This document shows, in pieces, positions 1 to 7,863 of a DNA stretch of 64,000 nt (positions within the stretch are counted from its first letter, which is position 1; the number at the start of each line of letters is the position of its first letter). The notes under the pieces were generated by a model. It saw only the letters and a program-made list of their open reading frames with translations. It was not told the origin of the DNA and did no database searches. Source of the stretch: Bacteroidales bacterium (GTDB lineage Bacteria > Bacteroidota > Bacteroidia > Bacteroidales > P3); the NCBI GenBank assembly GCA_017480185.1, contig JAFVBC010000001.1:53271-117270 (forward strand), given 5' to 3'. A program made the translations under genes and the position numbers.

Positions 1-43
1 ACCAAAACCTATTCAACTCTTACCAAATGGCTCATATAAAGAA

Positions 44-808
44 ATGATAGAAGCGGTTTTTTTTGATATTGACGGCACATTGCTCAGTTTCCACACGCAT
101 CAAGTCAGTGTCGGCACCATACGTGCAGCAGCTCGTCTTCGCAGCCACGGTATACGTCTGTTCTTATCTACTGGTCGCCCACAAGTACTCATCCCACACA
201 TGCCCATCGATTTCGACGGCCTTGTAACAATGAACGGTGCCCTGGTAAAGGTGGCAGACCAAAATGTATATACCAACCCCATCCCCGATACCGACTGTCG
301 CGCATGGGTCGATTTTGCACAACAGAACAACCTGTGCACTATGATTTTCACGGCCGACGGCATGCTTGCCGCACAACTAAACGAGGCAGGGAAAATGCTA
401 CGAGATCAGCTCGACTTTCCAATGCCACCAGTCGTTGATATAGAGCAGTTTAGAGGATTGGAAATTTACCAAATCATTGCTCTCATGCCACAACAATTTG
501 ATGCCACCGTAGCCAAGGTGCTACCACACTGTCGACTTCCACGATGGCACAACGCATTTACCGACATTGTAGCCAACGGCAATAACAAAGCGCATGGCAT
601 GGACGCATTGTGCCAACACTTGGGCATTAACCGCAGTCGCACCGTTGCCTTTGGAGACGGTGCAAACGACATTGAAATGCTTGAATGGGCTGGCATAGGT
701 GTGGCTATGGGCAATGCTGACCCCATCGTAAAGCAACACGCCGACATGATTACAACAGACGTTGATCACGAAGGCATCGAAACAGCCATTAACAAACTAC
801 TAACATGA
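44..808 (+). CDS. Cof-type HAD-superfamily phosphatase
   Basis: Cytoplasmic haloacid-dehalogenase-like hydrolase of the Cof/YbiV class, 254 residues, the usual size. Motif I (DIDGTLL) gives the nucleophile D8 and D10. Motif IV, GDGANDIEM at about 204-212, gives the Mg2+-binding acids, and a conserved Lys lies at about 180 (NGNNK). The long cap between motifs II and III fits the C2B cap type. Family members dephosphorylate sugar phosphates, FMN or similar metabolites, but the substrate cannot be read from sequence. Its stop overlaps the start of the next small gene (ATGA), and cls follows, so the three probably form one transcript. The ATG at 44 is the only start that keeps motif I at the N terminus. 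Confidence 0.9.
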   Translation: MIEAVFFDIDGTLLSFHTHQVSVGTIRAAARLRSHGIRLFLSTGRPQVLIPHMPIDFDGLVTMNGALVKVADQNVYTNPIPDTDCRAWVDFAQQNNLCTMIFTADGMLAAQLNEAGKMLRDQLDFPMPPVVDIEQFRGLEIYQIIALMPQQFDATVAKVLPHCRLPRWHNAFTDIVANGNNKAHGMDALCQHLGINRSRTVAFGDGANDIEMLEWAGIGVAMGNADPIVKQHADMITTDVDHEGIETAINKLLT

Positions 809-1023
809 GCAACGCTACCTTATTGACACAACAATTGGCCGATGCTCGGAAAGCACTTGCTGCCTACGAGGACATCTTACTTGCCCAGATTGACGACGAT
901 GCCTATATTGCTCGTGGCAACGGATTTTGCGACCACAAATACAGCGACGACTTTATTGACATGCAGCTACAGCGTCTTACACAACGCATATCCGACCTTG
1001 AAAACCAATTGCAACAAAAATAA
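805..1023 (+). CDS. small helical protein of unknown function
   Basis: 72-residue acidic protein starting inside the stop of the HAD gene (ATGA overlap) and ending 6 bases before cls. The tight coupling argues that it is a real gene and not a chance frame. It is predicted mostly helical, with a heptad-like C-terminal half (QRLTQRISDLENQL) that could form a coiled coil. There is no signal peptide or membrane segment. I do not recognise the family. The overlapping frame at 842-1060 is treated as a shadow because it lacks translational coupling. Confidence 0.65.
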   Translation: MSNATLLTQQLADARKALAAYEDILLAQIDDDAYIARGNGFCDHKYSDDFIDMQLQRLTQRISDLENQLQQK

Positions 1024-1029
1024 TAAACA

Positions 1030-2439
1030 ATGTTTTTTGAGATCCTTTACTTTGCTATAATTGTGAGTACCATTGTCTTCATGATAATGGAAAATCGCAA
1101 TCCGCAAATATCAATTTTTTGGTTTATGCTGATTGTGATGCTCCCCGTGGTTGGGCTTATACTATTTCTATTCATTGGCAAAGACTATCGCCATTCTCGC
1201 GTGATAAGTCAACCCGAACTCGACCAACTGACCGCCCTGCGCAACCAAAGCAATGCCACAACGATTGCGCAACAACCATCAAACGACAAATACACCAAAC
1301 TGTCGAAAATGATGTGCACCGCCAACGACTCGCCCCTATTCAATGGCAACGAGGTGAACATCTACACCGACTTTAGCAGCATGTTTGAAAACCTTATTGC
1401 CGACATTCGTGCAGCTAAACACTTTGTACATATCCAATTCTATATCATCACCGACGATGAAGTGGGGCAACAACTGGGCAACCTGCTCATTGAGAAAGCA
1501 CGTGAGGGAGTAGACGTGCGTCTAATGTTTGATAGTTGGGCAAACCTTACCATAAGCAAAAAATTCTATAATAAACTGAGTGAAGGTGGCGTAAAGGTGC
1601 AATCGTTTCTAAAACTGATACCCTCGTTAATGACACGCGACGTGAACTGTCGCACCCACCGCAAAATAGTGGTCATTGACGGACATACTGGCTACACTGG
1701 TGGCATGAACATAGCCAAGCGCTACCGCGATGGTATCAACAACGGGGTGTGGCGCGACACACACATACGCTTGCACGGTCCAGCTGTAAGCCAACTGGAA
1801 ATTGCTTTGCTGGCCGATTGGCGGTTCTGTGCCAAGGAGTTGCTTGCACAAAGCGTCTACTTCCCTACCATCGAATCTATTGCTCGTGGAGCCCAGTGCC
1901 AGGTGGTTACCTCTGGCCCCATGGACGAGTGGAACACCGTGATGCAGGGCATGGTGCAGATTGTGGCACAAAGTCGCACCTATCTTTACTTGCAAACCCC
2001 CTACTTCATACCCACACAGCCACTGCTCTTGGCTCTGAAAAACGCCGCATTGGCAGGTGTTGATGTGCGCGTGATGCTACCGGCAAAAAACGACCGCAGT
2101 TCTATAATGATTTACGCATCGATGTCGTATTTTCGAGAAGCCATGCAAGCTGGAATTAAATTCTACCTCTACGAAAAAGGATTTCTACATGCCAAGACCA
2201 TGGTGTGCGACGATGAGTTTGTAACCATCGGTTCCACCAATATTGACAGCCGCAGTTTGGAACAGAACTTTGAGGTAAATGCTTTCATCTACGACTCCAC
2301 CATTGCAAGCCATCAACGCGACATTTTCATAGCCGACCAATCGGCATGTAGCCATGTGAAACCCGACGAGTGGGAACACCGTCCGATATGGCAACGATTC
2401 ATCGAGTCGCTATCGCGGCTACTCACCCCCATTTTATAG
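1030..2439 (+). CDS. cls: cardiolipin synthase, phospholipase D family
   Basis: 469-residue membrane enzyme that joins two phosphatidylglycerol molecules into cardiolipin plus glycerol. Two N-terminal hydrophobic segments (about 2-20 and 28-50) anchor it to the inner membrane. Both catalytic HKD motifs are present: H210-K212-D217 (HRKIVVID) and H387-K389-D394 (HAKTMVCDD), each followed by the typical G(S/G)xN element. Length and layout match bacterial ClsA. It is the last gene of the HAD-small protein-cls unit. No clear terminator follows; the next interval holds an 11-bp repeat array and the terminator of the opposite-strand operon. Confidence 0.93.
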   Translation: MFFEILYFAIIVSTIVFMIMENRNPQISIFWFMLIVMLPVVGLILFLFIGKDYRHSRVISQPELDQLTALRNQSNATTIAQQPSNDKYTKLSKMMCTANDSPLFNGNEVNIYTDFSSMFENLIADIRAAKHFVHIQFYIITDDEVGQQLGNLLIEKAREGVDVRLMFDSWANLTISKKFYNKLSEGGVKVQSFLKLIPSLMTRDVNCRTHRKIVVIDGHTGYTGGMNIAKRYRDGINNGVWRDTHIRLHGPAVSQLEIALLADWRFCAKELLAQSVYFPTIESIARGAQCQVVTSGPMDEWNTVMQGMVQIVAQSRTYLYLQTPYFIPTQPLLLALKNAALAGVDVRVMLPAKNDRSSIMIYASMSYFREAMQAGIKFYLYEKGFLHAKTMVCDDEFVTIGSTNIDSRSLEQNFEVNAFIYDSTIASHQRDIFIADQSACSHVKPDEWEHRPIWQRFIESLSRLLTPIL

Positions 2440-2597
2440 GTCTCTTTACTTTTCAGCGTCCGCTATTCGGCGCAATATGGCTGTTTTTTATCCCACTTTG
2501 TAGGGATATTCGTCCCACTTTTGTTGCTATACAGCGATTGTAGCGACCTTATTTATCAGCAAAAATACAATGCTGCCTCTATCCATCATCTTCGGTA

Positions 2598-2713
2598 CAA
2601 CTAAGGATCATCTTGCTCTCTACATAGGCCTATGTAGGGCTTAAAATTAGTTAAAAGCCTAACTTGATACTTAGTTGATCCTTAGTTGACCCTTAGTTGA
2701 TACCTATATGTCC
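2598..2713. repeat. 11-bp repeat array, locus A
   Basis: Consecutive 11-mers of the type cttagttgatN run from 2659 to 2702 (2659-2669, 2670-2680, 2681-2691, 2692-2702), with decayed units on either side (2637-2658 and 2703-2713). An inverted copy lies at 2598-2610 and pairs with 2676-2688. Between them is an 18-bp perfect palindrome at 2620-2637. The rest of the 2440-2808 interval holds only the downstream terminator; I see no gene in it. Confidence 0.8.
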
Positions 2714-2739
2714 CCTGCATGCAAGGTGTTTTTATGCAA

Positions 2740-2798
2740 AATAGCCAAAAGGTGCAGGATGGGGGCATTAGTGCCCCATCCTGCACCTTCTGGCTATT
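2740..2798 (-). terminator. terminator of the tandem barrel operon
   Basis: Long stem of about 27 bp (arms 2740-2766 and 2772-2798, with a few mismatches) around a loop near 2767-2771. On the minus strand it is followed by TTTTGC and more T-rich sequence. It lies 11 bases after the stop of the 2809-4017 gene. Confidence 0.8.
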
Positions 2799-2808
2799 CA
2801 ACGTGGCG

Positions 2809-4017
2809 CTATAAAGCGCAGTCAATAGTTTGGTTAAGTGGTATACGATAGCGTGTACTCGACTGGCCAAAGTTGTGCACGTAGCCAAATGTCAGCGATA
2901 GGATGGCATCGCCAGCCACATTGCCCGACGGGCCTGTACCACCAGCAATACGTGGTGGTATCATTGTGTATCTCAAATCAGCATAAATGTCTCCTACACG
3001 ATTGATATAACGCCGCACAAATAGGCCTGCATCGGCAGCCATGTCGAAACGCACGTTGTCGTAGCGCCAAATGGGACCTGCTCCAGCATACGGCATGAAG
3101 TTCCAACGGTGACCACGGTTAAAGTTGATTACGTGGCTCAAGTTACACATAAGGTCGGCATGCAGATGTGTGAATCGATAGTTTTTGCCAGACTTTTCGT
3201 TGAGCGTATCGTAGCTTTCGTGTGCAAAAAGACCAGAAAGTTCAAATCGTAATGTCCAGAAGTTGCTAAAGTTGCGTCCAAAAAACAGCTCTGGCTCAAC
3301 CGAATACATTGATAGTTTGTTAAAATGTTCAAAGTCAAACGATGAGAAGTTTGGCCCGATGCCAAAGCCTATAAACCAGTCTTCCGTCGTGTTCTTCGAC
3401 TCATACTCTGTACGACGGTTGTATGGAGAATTAAAGAAACGTTTCGTTACTCCGAGTTTTATTGAGTGCATCATCACGTCGCCACCACCATTATCAAATA
3501 TTTGTGGCATGAAACGACACTTATATTCTGCAAAAACATCCCACCCTTGAGCAACACGTACTGGTACATAGAGTCCCAAACTGGTATGAAAGTCATTGTC
3601 GCGGCCTCCTTCATCGTCATACAGGGCATATGATGTCGAATCACGAAATGTATATCCCAAACCTATCATAGGGTAAGCGTTGACTCGCCAATTACGAATA
3701 CGATAAAACGTAGACATCACATCCCACATGAATTCCACGTTTAGGTGCACAAAGTCACTTTTCTTTCCCTCGGTATTGATGTTGCTCTGCACTCGCATCC
3801 AATCTACACCCACGTTTAGAGCCAACGGACTCAATATCCACTTTCCAACCGACATACCACCTGCAAATCCCGTTGGATTGTCGTTGTTCATGTTGTGATA
3901 TATAGTCATTCCTCCACCTGCCGACACATACATGTTTACTCCAAAGTCGGAGCCTACCTGTGCCTGTGCCCCTGTAAAAAGCAAGAGCAGCAGTGCGACG
4001 AACAGCGTTTTTTTCAT
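2809..4017 (-). CDS. outer-membrane beta-barrel protein (tandem paralogue 2)
   Basis: 402 residues from the ATG at 4017, which begins a signal peptide (MKKTLFVALLLLLFTGAQAQ). The 10-residue upstream extension of the longer reading frame lacks signal-peptide character, so this start is preferred. The mature part alternates aromatic and polar residues and has regular Gly/Trp/Tyr strands, as in a Bacteroidetes outer-membrane barrel. It is clearly related along its whole length to the neighbouring 4063-5283 product; both share GAGPxWRYDN, RRYIxxxGD and PPRIxGGTGPS blocks near the C terminus. The two genes are 45 bp apart on the same strand, so they are a tandem duplication and probably one operon. 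Function unknown; no OmpA-type or TonB plug domain is seen. Confidence 0.85.
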   Translation of the reverse strand: MKKTLFVALLLLLFTGAQAQVGSDFGVNMYVSAGGGMTIYHNMNNDNPTGFAGGMSVGKWILSPLALNVGVDWMRVQSNINTEGKKSDFVHLNVEFMWDVMSTFYRIRNWRVNAYPMIGLGYTFRDSTSYALYDDEGGRDNDFHTSLGLYVPVRVAQGWDVFAEYKCRFMPQIFDNGGGDVMMHSIKLGVTKRFFNSPYNRRTEYESKNTTEDWFIGFGIGPNFSSFDFEHFNKLSMYSVEPELFFGRNFSNFWTLRFELSGLFAHESYDTLNEKSGKNYRFTHLHADLMCNLSHVINFNRGHRWNFMPYAGAGPIWRYDNVRFDMAADAGLFVRRYINRVGDIYADLRYTMIPPRIAGGTGPSGNVAGDAILSLTFGYVHNFGQSSTRYRIPLNQTIDCAL

Positions 4018-4062
4018 AATGGGATTTATTTGATGTTGTTTATGCAAAGCCTTATGATGATG

Positions 4063-5283
4063 TTACCTTCCAACTGGTTCACGGTAACGCGTTGTGGTAT
4101 TGCCAAAGTTGCGGATATTGTGGATGTAGCCCACAGTAAGCGAGGGATAACCAACTCCATATATGCTCTCCGATGGACCCGTACCACCACCAATACGAGG
4201 TGGTACAATGATGTATCTTAGGTCTATATAAAAATCGCCCATGTTGTCGATGTAACGGCGAGCCATTAGTCCACCATCTGCACACATTGAGAAATAGGTA
4301 TTATCGTATCTCCACACTGGGCCAGCACCTATATAAGGTAGAAAGTTCCACCTTTTACCACGCGTGAACGATGTAAGGTGGCTTAAGTTAAACATAAAGT
4401 CGAAGTTGAAACATGAGAATTTGTAAGGCCTACCAGGACGATCCAGGTCGCTATTGTATCGCTCGCGTGCAAATAAGCCAGAAAGTTCGGCACGTACCGT
4501 CCAAAAGTTACTAAAATTGCGTCCAAACATTATCTCGGGAGTTATATTCCACAGACGTGCAGACAGGTTGCCAATATTTTCAAACTCAAACGACGAGAAA
4601 ATGAGTCCTAATCCATAGCCCATAAACCAATCATCTCTTGTAGTACGACTTTCATATTGTGTATGACGGTGGAAAGGACGGTCGTACATGCGATAGGTGA
4701 ACCCAAGGCTAAATGTATGGAAGAAATTATCACCACGTGAGCCATCAAACAATTGTGGCAATAAGGCTGCGTTGTATTCAAAGAATAGATCCCAATGAGA
4801 GCCTATTTGTAGCGGGAAATGAGCACCAACCGACATCTGGAAGTCGCGGTCGCCCTTTTCCTCTCCAGGTTCGTCGCTTACACTTGGACGATACAATAGT
4901 CCCATGCCGATGGTGGGATAGAACGGTATAGGATAAAGATAGCGGCGGTTGTAAACATGAAAGAAAGTTGCATTAACATCCCAAAGGAAAGATGCGCTTG
5001 CCATGAAATAGGGGGTCTGCGCTGATGCATCGTCACTGATCGGGCTGTGCGACATAAGCATCTCGCCCTTAAGTTGAAATGCCAAGGGTTTCATAATCCA
5101 CCGTCCAGCATGTACACTGACGTATGGCATGGCAGGATCTGATGTGCCAAAATGCCTATACACACCGCCACCCGCATTTACCGACATGAAGAATGTATTT
5201 GGATTATACGGAGCCACAGATTGTGCACTTGCTGACAACACAGCAATGAGAAAGAAGAGAACTGTTATGGTTAACTTTTTCAT
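4063..5283 (-). CDS. outer-membrane beta-barrel protein (tandem paralogue 1)
   Basis: 406 residues with a clear signal peptide (MKKLTITVLFFLIAVLSASAQ) and a barrel-like mature part. It is the upstream member of a tandem pair with the 2809-4017 gene, sharing GAGPVWRYDN, ARRYIDNMGD and PPRIGGGTGPS blocks and the GRNFSNFWT strand motif. It probably sits in the outer membrane. No substrate or partner can be inferred. Its start at 5283 is directly downstream of the trigger-factor terminator, so the pair has its own promoter, though I do not see a TAnnTTTG box close by. Confidence 0.85.
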   Translation of the reverse strand: MKKLTITVLFFLIAVLSASAQSVAPYNPNTFFMSVNAGGGVYRHFGTSDPAMPYVSVHAGRWIMKPLAFQLKGEMLMSHSPISDDASAQTPYFMASASFLWDVNATFFHVYNRRYLYPIPFYPTIGMGLLYRPSVSDEPGEEKGDRDFQMSVGAHFPLQIGSHWDLFFEYNAALLPQLFDGSRGDNFFHTFSLGFTYRMYDRPFHRHTQYESRTTRDDWFMGYGLGLIFSSFEFENIGNLSARLWNITPEIMFGRNFSNFWTVRAELSGLFARERYNSDLDRPGRPYKFSCFNFDFMFNLSHLTSFTRGKRWNFLPYIGAGPVWRYDNTYFSMCADGGLMARRYIDNMGDFYIDLRYIIVPPRIGGGTGPSESIYGVGYPSLTVGYIHNIRNFGNTTTRYREPVGR

Positions 5284-5313
5284 CTATATGGTTGCAACAA
5301 CGTAATTATAATG

Positions 5314-5359
5314 AAAAAAGGGCGTAAAGGTAAGTTTTTCTTTGCTTTCCTTTACGCCC
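5314..5359 (-). terminator. terminator of trigger factor
   Basis: Perfect 11-bp stem GGGCGTAAAGG (5320-5330 with 5349-5359). It is followed on the minus strand by a six-T run and lies just after the tig stop codon. Confidence 0.85.
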
Positions 5360-5369
5360 ACGGTTACTC

Positions 5370-6725
5370 TTATGCTTTTGCAAGTTCTTCAAATTCCTTG
5401 ACCGATACCTTGACAGTTTCGGGCTTGATTTGCTCTTTTAGCACCTTTGCCAAGTTTTCAGCATACAGACGGTCAATAATGCCTCGGATATTCTGTCGGT
5501 CTGCCGCAATGGAGCGTGCCGAATTTTCAAGACGTTGCTCTTTTTGTTCGTCGGTTTCACCCTCTACCGCACGGTCATTTGTACGTAACACACTCTTTAT
5601 ATAGTCCACTATTTGGTTTTGTGTAGGCTCAATAGGCTGAATTTTTTCCAATTTAGACTCGATAAGTTCCCACTTCAATGAGGGCAGGTATTCGCTTTCC
5701 CAACGTGCCTCAATTGTCTCCATGGTCAAGTCTTTCTCGCCACGAGAAGCAAACCATCTTTTGAGAAATGCCTCGGGTAGTGTTGCCGTAAAGTTATCCA
5801 CAAGTGATTTTCTCACTTGATTGACAAACAGGTAGTCGCTCTGCAGGTCATTGGCCTTCTCAATTTCGGTATGCAATGCTTTGCGGAAAGCCTTCTCGTC
5901 TGCGATTTTCTCTTCAGGAAACACAAGTTTGAACAATTCTTCGTCAATTGCGTGAGGAATAATGCGCGATATGCCAGAGATGGTGAGTTCTACGTCGGAT
6001 TTGAACTTTTTAGCGGTAGCGGTATCCATTCTTAAGGCGCGTTCTATATCGGCCGTTGGGAATGTCTTTGCAACATTGAATACGACTTTATCCTCGTTCT
6101 TTTTGCCCTCGAAAATCGACACCAGTTCCTCGTCTTTGATGTTTTTCAAGTTAAAGGAAGCGAATGTGGTAAGTCCATCTTCTTTGGGTTGCTGATCTTT
6201 ACCTAACTCTACTAACTTGCCATAAATAGTATCGCCTGCATTCACCGTTTCGGGTGCTTCAAACTTACCATGACGAGTGGTCATTTCGTTGAGCTCATTA
6301 TCAACATCTTTGGCCGTAACTTTGATTTGGTTGTATTTAATGCCAACGTTATTCCAATCAATGTCAAACTCGGGAGCCAATGCCATGTCGAAATAGAACG
6401 TGAAAGTGTTTTGCTTGTCGAAATCTATCTGGCCTGTTTTTTCATCGTTTGACATAGGCATACCGAGAATGTTAAGTTTTTCATCATCGATATACTTAAA
6501 CAATGAAGAGTTGAGCGTGTTCTGAACTGCATCCGAAACCACGGCCGACTTGTACATACGCTTAATCAAATCCATTGGGGCGTTGCCCTTGCGGAAACCT
6601 GGGACGACAGCTTTTTTCTGGTAGTCTTTCAGTTGTTTGGTAACAGTTTCGCCATAGTCCTTCTCTTCAATGTCGATTTTGACACAGAGTTCCAAATCGC
6701 TCAAATTCTCCCTTGAGATATTCAT
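5370..6725 (-). CDS. tig: trigger factor, ribosome-bound chaperone
   Basis: 451 residues, the usual length. The N-terminal ribosome-binding domain carries the signature loop (VVPGFRKGNAP at about 40-50), which docks on ribosomal protein L23 at the exit tunnel. A divergent FKBP-like segment occupies roughly 150-240 and the helical C-terminal chaperone arms the remainder. It binds nascent chains in the cytoplasm. It is a monocistronic unit with its own terminator and a TAnnTTTG box about 55 bases upstream. The ATG at 6725 directly precedes the conserved first strand. Confidence 0.95.
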   Translation of the reverse strand: MNISRENLSDLELCVKIDIEEKDYGETVTKQLKDYQKKAVVPGFRKGNAPMDLIKRMYKSAVVSDAVQNTLNSSLFKYIDDEKLNILGMPMSNDEKTGQIDFDKQNTFTFYFDMALAPEFDIDWNNVGIKYNQIKVTAKDVDNELNEMTTRHGKFEAPETVNAGDTIYGKLVELGKDQQPKEDGLTTFASFNLKNIKDEELVSIFEGKKNEDKVVFNVAKTFPTADIERALRMDTATAKKFKSDVELTISGISRIIPHAIDEELFKLVFPEEKIADEKAFRKALHTEIEKANDLQSDYLFVNQVRKSLVDNFTATLPEAFLKRWFASRGEKDLTMETIEARWESEYLPSLKWELIESKLEKIQPIEPTQNQIVDYIKSVLRTNDRAVEGETDEQKEQRLENSARSIAADRQNIRGIIDRLYAENLAKVLKEQIKPETVKVSVKEFEELAKA

Positions 6726-6778
6726 CTGATAGTTTATTTAATTGATTTATAGATACTTTTGTTTTATGTTAATTTCTG

Positions 6779-6786
6779 CAAATTTA
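6779..6786 (-). promoter_or_regulatory. -7 box upstream of tig
   Basis: TAAATTTG on the minus strand fits the Bacteroidetes housekeeping -7 consensus TAnnTTTG. No clear -33 TTTG is seen at the standard spacing. Confidence 0.45.
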
Positions 6787-6834
6787 TATAATATATTTGA
6801 TTTAGAGACAGATTGCTGCTAAAAACATACTATT

Positions 6835-7863
6835 TTAGTTCATGTTGATACCTAAATTTTTCAAGTGATAGTACAATCCAACGTTACGTGTTAGCGAGGA
6901 ATCGGAAGCGAAATGACGATATACGTGGGTACTGCGTGCAGCAAAAATCCCCAATCCGCCAGTAACGTTAGTGTATATTTGCTTTGACTGATCTGCATCT
7001 GTGCGATTTTCCATAGAAATCATATAGGCATTGAGGTCTTCGTTACAGACTAAAAGATATATGTCTACACTTTTAAGATATTTTTTTGCTGCTGGATTTG
7101 ACTCAAGAGCTCCTTTCAAGTCGGTCAAAAACGTTTCTCGCGAATAGTTTGTTGACTGAGTAGTAGCCGAAAGAGACTGTGTTCTTACACGTCCACACAT
7201 GAGATCGATCGACAGGGTATCGTTGTTCACACCGTAATAGAAACGCACACGTGGTTGATAGACACGTGCATTTTTATAGGTGTACCATTCGATATGGCAC
7301 GAACTATTATCGGAACCCGAGCGGTCGTAGAAGCCAAATACTTGACGATTGTGGTTATCACCGATGTCGCGAATGATGGGAGAACGGTCGGGAGGAATGA
7401 CGGGAAGTGTGGCAGCTTCGGCCATCAGTTCACGTCCAGCATCGGTATTCTTATACAGTTTGAGTTGATACGACTCGGCATTTGTAAGCCTGCCTGTGGT
7501 AACGGCATAGAACATTGGCTGATTGGAAGCCGCAAATTGACCGTCGTCAATGTCTTTTTCTATATAAGTAAATGGAATGGTATCGATGATGTTGTTGGTA
7601 TGATACACGTCTAACCTAACTGATATACTACCCTGTGGATAGTTGGTTGAGTCTGAAATGCGTGCTGGAGTGTAAATATCACCATCTTCAAGATAACATC
7701 GTTGTACCCGTACCCACGAAGTGTCGTCATCTTGGTCAAGTACGCAATATATCACTGGGACATCCTTCCACTGCGCATTGGGCGAAAACTCAACGTCGCA
7801 CGATGCTAAACAAAGCAGCACGCATGGTAATGCTAATGACCGTATAATGTGCAAGAATTTCAT
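6835..7863 (-). CDS. putative surface or periplasmic lipoprotein, DUF4249-like
   Basis: 342 residues with a lipoprotein signal peptide: hydrophobic run then LASC, so the lipidated Cys is C22. The start of the mature part (about 32-75: WKDVPVIYCVLDQ, then a polar strand-rich stretch) resembles the DUF4249 lipoproteins common in Bacteroidetes; this is family recall, not a search result. The remainder looks all-beta. Its ATG overlaps the TAA stop of the GH2-like gene by one base (TAATG), so the two are translationally coupled. It probably acts with the GH2-like protein and the small barrel as one cell-envelope system. Function unknown. Confidence 0.7.
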   Translation of the reverse strand: MKFLHIIRSLALPCVLLCLASCDVEFSPNAQWKDVPVIYCVLDQDDDTSWVRVQRCYLEDGDIYTPARISDSTNYPQGSISVRLDVYHTNNIIDTIPFTYIEKDIDDGQFAASNQPMFYAVTTGRLTNAESYQLKLYKNTDAGRELMAEAATLPVIPPDRSPIIRDIGDNHNRQVFGFYDRSGSDNSSCHIEWYTYKNARVYQPRVRFYYGVNNDTLSIDLMCGRVRTQSLSATTQSTNYSRETFLTDLKGALESNPAAKKYLKSVDIYLLVCNEDLNAYMISMENRTDADQSKQIYTNVTGGLGIFAARSTHVYRHFASDSSLTRNVGLYYHLKNLGINMN

